64,000 nt of DNA, taken from contig CM074145.1 in the NCBI GenBank assembly GCA_037178625.1, positions 992,001 to 1,056,000 of the forward strand, written 5' to 3'. The translations under genes and the position numbers were made by a program. The notes beneath the pieces are model-generated. The model did no database searches. It was not told where the DNA came from and worked only from the letters and a program-made list of their open reading frames with translations. The DNA is from Skeletonema tropicum (Eukaryota; Bacillariophyta; Thalassiosirophyceae; Thalassiosirales; Thalassiosiraceae). Position 1 is the stretch's first letter; every line of letters begins with the position of its first letter. Below are positions 31,075-42,500 of this stretch, one piece after another.

Positions 31075-32103
31075 ATGGGACGGAATAAGGTAACGATTGC
31101 GGTGACCTGGTTTTTGATAACAGCACATGGACTCTTCATGTTAACTGGGTCTAGAGGATTATCGTCTATCAAAGCAACAGGAAAATTATCTGAATCAAAA
31201 GAGAAGAGTTATCATTCGTCACAAAAATTTGAATCAACATTATTTAACACCAATGGAGAAGGTTGGTCATCACCTCATCAGGTTGACTGCAAATCATTCG
31301 TTGACGAACCAGATGAGGTGTACAAACAAACTTCAACAGAGCCCTCCTTCATGATGAACATCCACAAACCCTCCAAAGATGAGATGTCTAGGAATATTTG
31401 GGAAAAGGGGTGCTGGGAGTGCGACCACATCAAGGCTGTAAGTAAAGCTCTCTCACAATACCAAAATTCTTATTTTCTTGATATTGGGGGGAATATTGGA
31501 ATGTGGTCATTATCTGCTGCAGCAGCGAATTATCAGACAGTTACCATTGAGGCTTTGCCTGAAAACTACAGGAGATTCTGTTTGTCTGTAAACAAAAATT
31601 CGTTTCACAACCGTACTCATTTGCTCAGGGTCGCTGCCACAGAGGTACCTGCCACATTTCGTTTCCACATGGCACGCAACAACTTTGGTGCCACTCGAAT
31701 AGTCCCCATTGATCCTTTTAGTAATGAATACATCATCAAGGACAAAAAAGACATTGTCCAGGGAGTCACCGTAGACTCACTGAATCTTCCAACGCAGCAG
31801 CCTGTGGTTCTCAAATTGGATGTGGAAGGACACGAGCTATCGGTTTTATCTGGTGCAACTCATTTCCTACAAAATGCCAACATAGTGTATGCCATGATGG
31901 AACTTCGTCCTTGGTTGCATAAAGATCCTAGATGGAAATCAATCTTCCAAGTGCTTTATTCCAAGGGATTAAAGCCTTACAGAATTAATTATGAGGACGA
32001 GACAGCTCTGAATATTGATCGATTGAGCGAATGGGTACATTTCAAGCATCCTATAGTGAAATATTTCGATGTGGTGTGGAGATTAAGTGATTTCATTCCT
32101 TGA
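31075..32103 (+). CDS. FkbM-family methyltransferase
   Basis: A 342-residue SAM-dependent methyltransferase of the FkbM family, which usually methylates hydroxyl groups of sugars, glycans or polyketides; the acceptor here is unknown. The N-terminus has a hydrophobic segment (about 8-25), suggesting a signal anchor and action in the secretory pathway. The SAM motif FLDIGGNIGMWSLSAAA lies at about 134-150, followed by TIEALPENYRRF. The family's VVLKLDVEGHELSVLSGA lies near 250 and YAMMELRP near 280. No intron. Confidence 0.9.
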   Translation: MGRNKVTIAVTWFLITAHGLFMLTGSRGLSSIKATGKLSESKEKSYHSSQKFESTLFNTNGEGWSSPHQVDCKSFVDEPDEVYKQTSTEPSFMMNIHKPSKDEMSRNIWEKGCWECDHIKAVSKALSQYQNSYFLDIGGNIGMWSLSAAAANYQTVTIEALPENYRRFCLSVNKNSFHNRTHLLRVAATEVPATFRFHMARNNFGATRIVPIDPFSNEYIIKDKKDIVQGVTVDSLNLPTQQPVVLKLDVEGHELSVLSGATHFLQNANIVYAMMELRPWLHKDPRWKSIFQVLYSKGLKPYRINYEDETALNIDRLSEWVHFKHPIVKYFDVVWRLSDFIP

Positions 32104-32244
32104 TGCATAATAATTGTGGTTCGAGAGAAGTTTGAAGAGAAGTAAGTGGGAGACTAGCATGTAGGGGTGCTTAATTAATCTAGTATTCACTGTTTAACCC
32201 ATCCCTGCCGCAGTGCTCGTTCGGTGCTCGTTTCGACTTCTAGC

Positions 32245-33493
32245 CATAACTACGTCAATAATAGTCCGATTCTTATGGTTCAAAGACCAATAACTTTCCA
32301 TTTAGTGAGTTTAGAACGCCTCTGCAACGTGCCATGGTGGTATTCCGACCATTCCCCGAGATATTGGGGGTACTAATTCAGTATCACTGACATCGGCCGG
32401 CGGCGGTGCTCGGCCATCACGCATCACACACTAACAAAAAACATCTCCACCATGACGAATCCGACGGCAAACCATGGTAATATCGGACCGACACCCCCAT
32501 AATCATAACTTACAACACTCTGTCCAACCCAATTTTTTGTGCAGATTCCGATTCTGTAAGCGGCGGCGGCCGAATCGAAGTCGTTGTGATGGTATACGGC
32601 TCTAACCTACGCAGACATGAAATCCGCACATGCCGGGCAACATCATAATATACTCATATTTAATACAATTCGGTAATTTAATAGCCATGGTGCATGACAC
32701 ACTCCTTCTATATATTATGTTAATGGATATTTATTATCAGTTTTATTGATTACATGCCAATTTCACGTAATAATGGAGTAGTAGGTCGAATCATCCTCTG
32801 TTGTTTTGATGCCATCAGTTAGGAATGGTGTCGTTAGCAGTCGTATAATACCCTGAAACCACTCTATAACGCTCACAACAGATGGCTATTGGTGTTGTGT
32901 GGTGAAAGGGTCCTCAACTTGCAGGGTAAATACGATGAATATCACTTCAAATACTCGTGTTTGTGATGGCATTGGGCTCCTCATTTCCCCCAAAAAAATG
33001 CTATTTCCCAACTAGTCTAATGTTGTTGTAGCCGCAATGAAATGGAGATATCTAGACCAACCACGTTGATTGTTATATTATAGTCATCACCTCACTGACT
33101 TTTGGCACCATTTCATTTCATTTTCTGTCAGATATATGCATTCTCCTTTTTGATGTATTTTGTGGAAAATATCCATTTTCACCCTCTATATTCACCATGC
33201 CACTGCATGCTTCAGAGAACGCCTTCACACGCTATCAAAGGGATAGATCGCCGCCTAATAGTATAATGTTGGCGTCTGCAAACCAGTTCGGTGGCGAAGC
33301 AACTCCAACTATTCACCTGAAGACCATGACGGAAGTGCATCATCACACCGATGTCAACATGCCATTTTCCGGCACCTCTACTTTGGTGCCATGATATGTA
33401 GCGATGGCGTCGGTCGAAAAAGAATGAAGGGCACTACTTCATAGAAAGGCTATTGGAGAGTGAGTTACTGCAGTGGGGCCGTCTAAAGTTATG
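32245..33493. repeat. Left 1.2-kb inverted arm of the 12-kb structure
   Basis: This arm matches the reverse complement of 43190-44435 along its whole length with moderate divergence. Shared stretches include CAAAGACCAATAACTTTCC, ACGCATCACACACTAACAAAA, CCATGACGAATCCGACGGCA and AGGCTATTGGAGAGTGAGTT. It is also related to the CTAG-ended elements (near 22690-22880 and 61730-61920). Confidence 0.8.
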
Positions 33494-33859
33494 CTTAGGT
33501 AGTGTATTATGGTGTCGGCATGTAGGGGGTGGAGGTGCACCATGGTGATGGACGAAAAAAAAAGGTTAACGCTATGTACCAGAGCGCAAAAAATCGCAAA
33601 ATTTTGAATTTGTCAAGTACCCAGCAGAACTTCGCTTGTATTAGCCCGATTTTAATGATTCCAAGAGCAGTAATATTCTCATCAGGGTAGTAGTGAATAG
33701 TCTGCCTAATATTATGCTGTGATTCCATTGCCAGCAGCTGCTATAGGGTATTGCTGTCTCACGGTGTGTCGTCATCTACGTGAAAATCGCTAGTAAAAAA
33801 CCATGGGGCTACCTATGGTTGGTACGTAGGAAACTTGTAAAAGCACCTTTTAGTACATA

Positions 33860-34214
33860 TCCCAACCATTTTGAAAACGGCACTTTTGTGCCGTTTTGCC
33901 AATGGGCTCAGCACCGCAACGGCATGAAAACGGCACAAAAGGGCCGTTTTGCTACTCCGACTTGTTAGTGTCAAAGCTAGCGAGTAAAGTACAGCTCCTA
34001 CCTTTTGTGTTTTCCATTACAAAGCTGTAGCCCTTCTACGCAAGAAAGTAACCTTAAGGCCACACAATGGCTCATGCTTTGTTCTAACAATTGCACGAGG
34101 CCTTCGTCGGAGTAGCAAAACGGCACAAAAGTGCCGTTTTGCCTCACACGTAGAAACATACCAGAGCTCTACGGAAAACGGCACAAAAGTGCCGTTTTCA
34201 AAAAATGGTTGGGA
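33860..34214. mobile_element. TA-flanked MITE with CACTTTTGTG palindromes, copy 1
   Basis: The ends TCCCAACCATTTT...AAAACGGC and their inverse are flanked by TA on both sides, the target duplication of Tc1/mariner-type elements. Inside are four palindromes of the form AACGGCACTTTTGTGCCGTT or its inverse, one slightly altered (CACAAAAGGGCCG). It is related to 63230-63580 in the opposite orientation. There is no coding content. Confidence 0.85.
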
Positions 34215-36548
34215 TATGCGTGAAGATACTCGGAAACTACATGAAATTTGTAGTTCAATGGTGTTTTGACCTCGGGTTATAGCCTATTGCATCATTGAAC
34301 ACTATCACACCAAAGTTTGCTACGTTCATTCCCCTAGTAAATATGCAGATATGGCCAAATTTGGTGAGGTAGGAAACTTATTAGGCTGAGGTCAATATTG
34401 TGAGTATAAACTATAAATTGATTACTCTCTGACAAAAGAAGACATGATGAATCGATTGCAATACTGAGCAATCGTTCAAGATGATCACATAACATGCTAA
34501 ACGCGCTGCCAATATAGTGAGTTTTTCGGAAGCCATGTTTGTTAGCACTTTTGTTAGTAAAAATTTTTTTTGGCTCCCGCCACTCTCTGGTACTTAGCGT
34601 TAAAATCCAAAGCTAGACAAATTTGGCAAAAGCAAAAGCAAGGGCTTCTCTTTTTGACATGCAATGAAGTTGAGGAAGTAAACAACTGATCTTCATTGAC
34701 AGTGGCTGCAATACTTGGAGTTTACATAAGACCACTTACGAATAGCTTCAACATGGTATGTCGAAGCAGTGTGCAAGCGGTCTTATGTAAACAACAACCT
34801 TATCCACCTTAATTGTACGGTTCTGGTGATGTACTCTCATGATTCATGATTCTCCGTGGAGAGTGTTCATCGGCAGCTATGGGTGGTGACGCTAGTTAAA
34901 TCTACTAACAAAACGAATTTTGGAAAATCGCCTTGATACTTCTCAGACAGCTTCAGTATACCCCTAGGACCAATGAACTGCAAAGGGAGCCGTTTTTGCT
35001 CAAATAGTTATGTAGTTATCAAGATATTCAGTTTGTTAGTGACCCACTAGTTAATTGCCCCTTTTGCGCTTATTATGGTCTCTGTAGTGATCAAATCGTC
35101 AAATCACCGCCCGATCTCGCCAAGATTGGTCCATTGGGGTCATTTCGTGCCATTCGTATCGTTGGATTCGTCTTCATCGGCGATGTTGGTGGTCGTAGGG
35201 GCGTCATTGTCGGCTCCTCCAAGGGGCCGAAAATCGGTGAATTGATTTGGCGCGCTTCGACATCGGGCCTCAAAATCACACAGAACAAAACATCACCAAA
35301 ACTACCATGTTCGACCGCACCGTGCACCATGTTACGGATCTCATCGGAGGCCGAACGAGGCTCCATGTAAAGCTTATTGTCTATATATCCAATGTCTACA
35401 GTCGTTATTTGGCTCGAAATAGGTCTACGTGGTCGTAATGCAATTTGAAATGGGGCGTGGAAAATTGCCATCTTCCCGCGTACCTTACCCATCGTGGGTG
35501 ATATCACAACATTACGAACGTTCTAGTGCAGTGAATACATCCGCTGGTGTTATATAAGGATTGGGTGGGTCAGTTTTGTATCGTGGTCTGATTTAGAGTC
35601 TTCAACTTTGGCAAACTCGGCCCGAATATCCAGCTTGGTTGCTTTCGCCTTCTTCAACTCGCCTGCCCGACGCCGACGCTTGGTGCTGAGGGTGTTTGGA
35701 GCGTTTCCATCTGCAAATCTCGAACAGGCTTAATGAATTTACCGAGATTATTCGTTTCAGTGCAAGTTGGAGTTGCTCTCCGCATCACAAAACACTTGGT
35801 CTTATGGCTCACTGCAAGGTTGTAAAAGCGAGGAAAGACCTTTTCGAGTTCTTCAAAGAAACGATTCACTAGGACATCTTCCCAATACCTCTCCTTCAAG
35901 ACTTTGCCAAGTCACTTTGTAAGCTTAATTGTATCTCTTGACTTCCACGCCAAATCATTGGCTGTCTTTAGCGTTGCAGCTTCTTCGATTTGATCTTCCA
36001 ATGAGGTCTTACTGTAAGTGGTAGACTGCCCTTCCTTGCTGCAATTCCTTCCGTATGGGCTACTTTATTTCAAGTTCCTCTTACCGACGTATGTTTCACG
36101 CTTCACAATACTGCTAATGCTAAAGCGAGAGTGAATTCATGCATTTAGTAGGTGGATGTCTCAGAGTGACGACGGCTTGCTTCACTTGTAGGAATGACAC
36201 CATCGGAATCTGGCACGCTTTGATACGATTCAACTCAATCTATCTATTGCACCTACCTAATAAATCGACACGGCATCCTTTTATGGACGAATATCTTGTT
36301 ATTGTTAGCAAATATGAACCAAATGCATCGCCGACGTGTGAAAAGCGATCTCTCTATGGCATTGCCCAGTTTAGACGCAGTATTACGCAGCAAAAAGAGC
36401 TATTCCAACCTAACACAGCGATCGGATCGCTCCAATAGGTCTTCTAGAAGAGCTCTGCAAGTGGAACGGGTTGAATCGACCGCTTAGTTGCCGAGAATGA
36501 ACAGCCTGACTGTCGGAGGTCGGATTTTCTCTGCAATTCTAAAATTGC
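34215..36548. other. Interior of the 12-kb structure, no gene recognised
   Basis: Open stretches on the minus strand at 35091-35507 (138 codons) and 35654-35899 carry no recognised domain. They may be remnants of a decayed gene, since both run in the same direction. A 14-bp inverted repeat (GTTTACATAAGACC...GGTCTTATGTAAAC) at 34720-34792 could form a long hairpin. Confidence 0.3.
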
Positions 36549-36908
36549 TACTACAGAGTAATTAACAATTGTCGTTTTTCGAAAATTCAAAAATAATAAG
36601 CGAAAATAAGGCCAAAAAAATATTTTTCGCTTAACTCTAAACTCACTTCATCATCCGATACAACTCAATGGCGTTATGGCCGTAGGTGCCTACTATACGC
36701 CGCCCCCTGCACCGCTAGCGACAGCAACCACCTCGGCACTATCATAGGCAGCTGCCATGGTAAAAGAGAAGCCGGGGGGGGCGCCTAAGCCTTCCAATAA
36801 GAGGAAAACCACGTCTGAAAAGGCGGCGAAGCCATCAAATAATAATAAATCGGCTGCGAAGCTGGATGCCAACGAACGTGTCGATCGAGAAGAAGATCCC
36901 CCCTGCGT

Positions 36909-39040
36909 ATGGGGCGAAAAATCGAAGGGGGTTGCGTAGAGCAACTTAGGGGCCCCCTCATGTATTGCTATGGTGCTGTTGCATGCAATAACACGATGCA
37001 CTTGGGTTGTTACATCGAAGCTTTGAAAATCACAACAAATAAAACGCCCTTGGAAGTTCTTGGTATTGATAAATCATTATTATCGTCAGCAGATTCTAAA
37101 CATTTTCATTGGTTGAGATGCCATGAACACTGCAATCATTACAAAGAATGGTGTCGATGTTTGTCATCGAAGGAAGGTGAGATGGGGACGAATCAACCGG
37201 AAACGTATGTGCAAGCTTCGGCGTATCATAGTAGGGCCGATAGTAGTAGTGACGAAGACGATCGAAAACAACCTGCTAAGAAGAGGGGTAGGGATGATTA
37301 CCTGTCGGACGATGATACTTCTAGTGATGATGATGGTGGGGGCAAGCAACCCAGTCGAAAGAAGTGGAATTGTGTCAATGACGATCTAATGCCATACGAT
37401 GGTAGTCGCAGCAATAGCGAAGAAGGATCTTGCAGCTCTATGGACTCTAACAATGACGATACAAGTGATGATGACAATGACGATGATGACAATGACGATG
37501 ATGACCATGGTGATGATGATGATGATGGTAATAATAAAGGCGGGGGAGCATTGACGGCAACGACAACGAAAAATAAGGCTGCTAGGGTAGGCAATGGGAC
37601 AGCAGCAGCGGAAAGGATGGGAGCAACAGCGACAACAGAAACAGCAGCAGCAGCAGCAGCTGGAGCAACAACATCTATTGAAGATGCTGCCGCCGCATTC
37701 GCCCGAAGGAAATTCACGGTGGATGGCATTGAGTTGCAAGCAGAAGATAAGAAGAAAATAGTTGGAGATGTTGTTTGTCGGCTTCTGCGTGATCATCCCA
37801 ACCCAGACGGGGAAAATCAGTCGATAGATCCTAAGGATTACCCCCAAATGTTTGACGGATGGGTTAATCCAGCATGGTGGGAAATTGTGTTTGAGACATG
37901 GCAGGGGTTGTACGCAATGCTGGATGGGAAAAAGAAAATCAAAGCAAATGTTGGGGGCCCATTTTCAGAGCTTGCATGCAAGTTGGGTTGCATCTTTCAC
38001 ACTGAACTATGTGAGGATGAAACTTGTGACCTCTGTGATCGCAGTTTGCCTCCTAGATTGCCGTTTAGAGGAATGGTACGTCGTAGTGTGTGATTTTGTG
38101 TATGTGTTGTATTCGACCATCTAACATTTCTTTTCGCTTCTGCTTTACACAGCCCCTTGCAATGAGGAGGGTAGTCCAAAAGTTGGTGGATTGCTACAAG
38201 AAGGCAGCTCAAGATGCAAAGTGCACCAAGTCTACGGCAACTGCCAAAAAGGCTCAACAACAGAAGAAAGCCAAAAAGTACCTGCAGGGGAAGAATGTCC
38301 CTAGCTTTAAATTCTCTCCTACAAAAGTGGCGGATCATAAATGCCCATGCTGCGGTCACAAGTACCTCCAAAAGTTGAAGACAGACGAAGACATGGCCAA
38401 TGCAAACAAGGAGAGACGTAAGGAGTATCAAGCTAAGATGAGGAAGTTCAAGAAGAAGCCCGTGGCACAGCGGAAACCAGCTAACAAACCTCGTCTCAGA
38501 GAGGAACCTACGACATATAAATGCCCTTGTCTCTTTTTGAAAGGTAGTAAATGTCCTCTTTGCAAGGGTTCAAACATGGATAAGTGCGAAATTTGCAATT
38601 GTGTATGCCAAGTTGGGCCATGCGAATATAAAGATTTTGAGGCTATATCTCGCGCAGCTCAGTCACGTGCCCGTGGATTGGAAGAGAATACTGCCCCTGG
38701 AACTGTTTCTGATGATGTTGAATCATTTGTCTCTTTGTTGTCTAACTCCTTACTGAACGGACAACGTGATTTACGGGCAAACAATATCGAAGAGACAACG
38801 AATAACATTGCAGGAGCTGGGGCAGCGTACGTATCCAGAGCCCAAATTACTGATGATCAGCGACATTCCATTTCACAACAAATGGGTGAACCCACTTCAG
38901 TTTTGCGCGACAAAACCCACATCAGCGAACTTCAGAGAGCAGGAGCTGACAATCGATACTACAATAATAGGCTCCACCGTCCATCTTACTCACGCTTCCT
39001 CAAGCGGACCATGAAGGAAGGAACATCCCCTGGGCACTGA
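36909..39040 (+). CDS. Cys-rich accessory protein of the Tc1-like transposon
   Basis: Function unknown. Exons are 36909-38075 and 38153-39040, with a 77-bp intron GTACGT...ACACAG; about 684 residues from the ATG at 36909. The N-terminus has a possible zinc-binding set (CNNTMHLGC, then CHEHC and WCRC). A long Asp-rich, Ser-rich acidic region follows at about 95-210, then an Ala-rich stretch. The second exon has Cys clusters CPCCGHKY and, further on, CPC, CPLC, CEIC and CVC. An alternative start at 36757 lies in the terminal repeat (the transposase's first 46 codons) but is one base out of frame with this gene at a CCCCCC run near 36898-36903. The convergent arrangement suggests a helper for transposition or regulation, an inference only. 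Confidence 0.65.
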
Positions 39041-40621
39041 ATTGAAACAAACTCCACATAAAAAGCCAAGACACTCCCAATTGAATGAGAAAGGCACTTT
39101 TGCTCCTGTGCCATGGTCTCGCCAATTCGTGAGACAACGAGACAACTTGGCCAATTCGTGAGACAACTTGTCCGCTAACTGCTCGGCATCGTAGCGAGGA
39201 GAGTCGTCGTCCTCTATCACAAATTCGTCATCTATACGCAGAGTCGGCGACGGACATGAGTTTGTGGCGCCCTCCCCATTGTTGCCCTCGTTGTTCATCC
39301 TATTCTTATATCCGCACATCTGAAACAGCGCATAGAACCCACCCAGGCCATCTCTGCTTTCAATTATACTGATAATCGTATTAATCAAATCACTCTCGTT
39401 TTTAATCTCTTTCCATCTCTTCCGGACAGCACATGCTAGCTGATTGAAGACCCACTCAATCGGTGCTTCGTATGGCCGATAAGGCGGGCGGCAAATAACT
39501 CTATGACCAGCACCATAGATGGCATCATAAATTTCGCTTGCTTTGTGGGACGAAAGATTATCATGCATCAGGGTCCGTTCTGGCTCGTCGTCCTTGAAAC
39601 GCGGAAACACTTCATCTTCCAGAAAGGATTTGTATCCTTCAATTGTCGTCCCACTATCCGTGGAGACTCTGTACCAAATCCGAGGATTCTCTTTTGAACC
39701 CCGTACATGTGGAGGGAGGGAGGGATCTCCAGGCTCTATGAACATGATCACAACGACCTTCTGTTTACCGCGTGAGTAGTTGCCAGCCTTACGTACACGG
39801 AGACCTCTGACTGCGTGTCCATAACCTTGTGATGCGTCACCAAGATGGAACGCCATTTCATCTCCATCCATCAACCGTTCCATCGGCACATCCTTTATCC
39901 CCCCTGGGAAATTGTAGTTCCAGAAGCAATAGTGGAGGAACGTATTCTTTGGCGTGAATGCCTGATACGCAGTTGTGCTCCCCTTCTTTACTGTCAAATC
40001 AAGACGTTGGTAGCCTCTGGTTATCTCTGTATTTGTTAGTACTCTCCCCTCCGCGGAGTACTGTGCCACAAACACAGCACACTCCTCCCGAGTTGCCTGC
40101 GGCCAAATCAATTTGAAAAAGGCTAACAGAAATAGATGTTCCCCCGTCATGACAGTCTTCGGTTTGTTACCGGTCTGTCTCTTTGGTTCGACCCCATCCT
40201 TTATCCACCGCTGAATGGAGCGCTTCATAGTCGGGGGGACATGTTTTTTATCTTTGTAAAGATCCACTAAGATTTCCCGCAAAGGCACAGGGTACCCAGC
40301 AGAGCCTCCCTTGCTCGGATGAGGAGCACTGCCTGCTTTTGATCGGGATGATTGATGCTCACGTGAAACGCATATTGTTTGTAAATAATCCGCCCGTTCA
40401 CCGGGAGACAGTGCCGCATCGTCTAATGCAGCCAATTGCGATTGCTGAGTATGTGAGCCCTTGCGACGCTTCTTTCTATTGGGCTCTTCTCGATCGACAC
40501 GTTCGTTGGCATCCAGCTTCGCAGCCGATTTATTATTATTTGATGGCTTCGCCGCCTTTTCAGACGTGGTTTTCCTCTTATTGGAAGGCTTAGGCGCCCC
40601 CCCCGGCTTCTCTTTTACCAT
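38990..40621 (-). CDS. Tc1/IS630-like transposase (DD34E)
   Basis: A 543-residue transposase that would cut and paste the element. The first 46 residues (Lys/Pro-rich) are encoded in the right terminal repeat. A basic segment (NRKKRRKG, 48-55) may be a nuclear signal. The DNA-binding region lies at about 105-210. The catalytic domain has candidate first Asp in MDGDEMAF (252 or 254), second Asp in TLMHDNLSSH (354), and Glu in RPYEAPIEWVFNQL (389). The 34 residues between the last two give DD34E, as in Tc1. The frame is intact, so the protein may be active. The 3' end overlaps the partner gene by 51 bp. Confidence 0.9.
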   Translation of the reverse strand: MVKEKPGGAPKPSNKRKTTSEKAAKPSNNNKSAAKLDANERVDREEPNRKKRRKGSHTQQSQLAALDDAALSPGERADYLQTICVSREHQSSRSKAGSAPHPSKGGSAGYPVPLREILVDLYKDKKHVPPTMKRSIQRWIKDGVEPKRQTGNKPKTVMTGEHLFLLAFFKLIWPQATREECAVFVAQYSAEGRVLTNTEITRGYQRLDLTVKKGSTTAYQAFTPKNTFLHYCFWNYNFPGGIKDVPMERLMDGDEMAFHLGDASQGYGHAVRGLRVRKAGNYSRGKQKVVVIMFIEPGDPSLPPHVRGSKENPRIWYRVSTDSGTTIEGYKSFLEDEVFPRFKDDEPERTLMHDNLSSHKASEIYDAIYGAGHRVICRPPYRPYEAPIEWVFNQLACAVRKRWKEIKNESDLINTIISIIESRDGLGGFYALFQMCGYKNRMNNEGNNGEGATNSCPSPTLRIDDEFVIEDDDSPRYDAEQLADKLSHELAKLSRCLTNWRDHGTGAKVPFSFNWECLGFLCGVCFNSVPRGCSFLHGPLEEA

Positions 40622-40829
40622 GGCAGCTGCCTATGATAGTGCCGAGGTGGTTGCTGTCGCTAGCGGTGCAGGGGGCGGCGTATAGTAGGCACCTACGGCC
40701 ATAACGCCATTGAGTTGTATCGGATGATGAAGTGAGTTTAGAGTTAAGCGAAAAATATTTTTTTGGCCTTATTTTCGCTTATTATTTTTGAATTTTCGAA
40801 AAACGACAATTGTTAATTACTCTGTAGTA

Positions 40830-41880
40830 ACAAATCGCTAGTAAAACGAACGAAAAAAAATTGAAAATGGGTTGAAATGATGTCTCAGGGAGTCGTCGAT
40901 TCTATTGCTCTGAGGGGTCCAATGCTGTCGTACAGATATGCACTGGATTCCTGAACACCTCACGAGTCGAATGCATACCTGTACGACAGCATTCGACCCC
41001 CCAGAGTGTGAGAGAGCCGTTCCAAAGTCAGACAAGTGCAAAACTTTGGACGATTCCAACTCGTCTCATAGTCGACCAAATCACATGAACAACACATGAA
41101 TCATAAACTAGAGGAGATAAGCTTTCCATTGGTAGTCTTGGTTTCATCGTAGAGTTACTATTCGCTTACTCTATCTATTTCCAAAAAAATAGCCATTTTA
41201 AGGTTTTACTTAGGCGCGCTACTAGCGTCACCACCCATAGCAGCAGTCAAAGTCGGCACCAATCATGCCAGTTGATGAAGTATCTTTCCTACTCGACTCA
41301 TTCCTGCCGCATACAAGTCCGAACGCAACTTCGTATTGGTGCGCAACTGCAGAGAATGATGGGACAAGCTCATTGGCGACTTACCAATCATGTCACGACG
41401 GGCTGAATACGCACGAAATCAAGAAGGAGAATGACACTACTGAAATGAATAATGCACATGCAGCAATTTACTCAATCACTTCCGCCGTATATGAGCAATT
41501 GGCAGTGGGTGTTACCTTGGCTTGGCGCTTCTAATGATGAGGGATGATAACAATCAATTATATCATGTAAGAATGTGAAACATACAATCAGCACAGATAC
41601 AGCATCATCACGGCACATTACGGATGCCAAGAACGTATTATGCAACAAACAAACACATAGTGGACGCATCGCTCGATGGTATTAGTCAATAAGGATGATC
41701 ACCTTTATTGGTATTGGATCTACACGAGGATAATCGTCCCATTACATGCTACAGCTATAACGCTAAATGGGATACAACAAATTACCCAGAATTCGTGCTC
41801 ATATGGTTCGTGGCATCACTTCTATCGATGCATTTCGTCTGAGCAGTATTGATATACTTCTATGCTATCATGATCTCCTT
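40830..41880. other. Interior of the 12-kb structure, no gene recognised
   Basis: There is a short inverted repeat around 40926-41003 (GTACGACAGCATTCGACCCC and its near-inverse). No conserved coding sequence was found. Confidence 0.35.
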
Positions 41881-42500
41881 GCCATACTGACAGCGTTAGA
41901 CCAATTGAAGTGCTTCAAGCAAGCCCAAACTCGACCATACCGGGGCCAACAAGGTTGCAACATCACTTCTGTCGATACAATGCGCATGAGCAGTGGCATT
42001 ATGCTTCTATACTATCACCACCAAGTGTAATGAGCCACTGAACAAGTTTTATTGCCATACTAACAGCGTTAGATACGAAATGGTGGTTGCATGCTGCTAA
42101 TGCTTGCCAGTCCAAATTGTGGTGCGGCAAAAGCTTCGCCGCATCAGTTCCATCAACACAGTTCGTCTGAGCAGTGGCAATGTGCTTATATACACTATCA
42201 ATACCTAGTAGAATGGTCCACCAAACACGGCTAACTGCCATACTGACAGCGTTAGATACGAAATGGTGACTGAACGTGCTGCTGTTGGCAAGCCCAAATT
42301 CAGTCACACCTGGTCACCTATGAGGTTGTAGCATCACTCCTATCAATGCCCTTCGTCTGATCAGTGACAATGCCCTTTTATATTATCACTACCAAGTATA
42401 ATGGGCCACTAAACACGTTTTATTGCTGTAGTCACATTGTTTAGAGACGAATTGGTATTTTGACGGGCTACTGCTGACAAGCCTAAATTTGACGGGCCAT
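41800..42500. repeat. Diverged tandem array, unit about 170-190 bp
   Basis: About four degenerate units are marked by GACAGCGTTAGA or its variants near 41887, 42059, 42242 and 42430. Each is preceded by a TTCGTCTGAGCAGTGGCAAT-like and a CTATCA.TACC.AGT-like stretch. Divergence between units is high, so the array is old. Confidence 0.6.

Larger units (their letters stand above)
36549..40829. mobile_element. Tc1/mariner-superfamily transposon with 345-bp terminal repeats
   Basis: This is a 4281-bp element. The terminal inverted repeats 36549-36893 and 40485-40829 are nearly identical, starting TACTACAGAGTAATTAAC; the outermost TA is consistent with a TA target duplication. Two convergent genes overlap by 51 bp at their 3' ends: a DD34E transposase (-) and a Cys-rich partner (+). 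Each terminal repeat contains the same ATG and about 46 codons, which form the start of the transposase on the right and are open on the left too. Confidence 0.9.

Noticed and set aside
32320..33500. Frames inside the 1.2-kb arms as genes
   Set aside because: The matching frames are not conserved between the two arms or in the CTAG-ended copies.
35091..35507. 138-codon minus-strand frame as a possible gene
   Set aside because: No domain, splice sites or neighbour support; kept only as a possible remnant.
37386..37847. Cys- and Ile-rich frame on the minus strand opposite the Asp-rich segment
   Set aside because: Its composition is the direct complement of the GATGAC repeats in the plus-strand gene.
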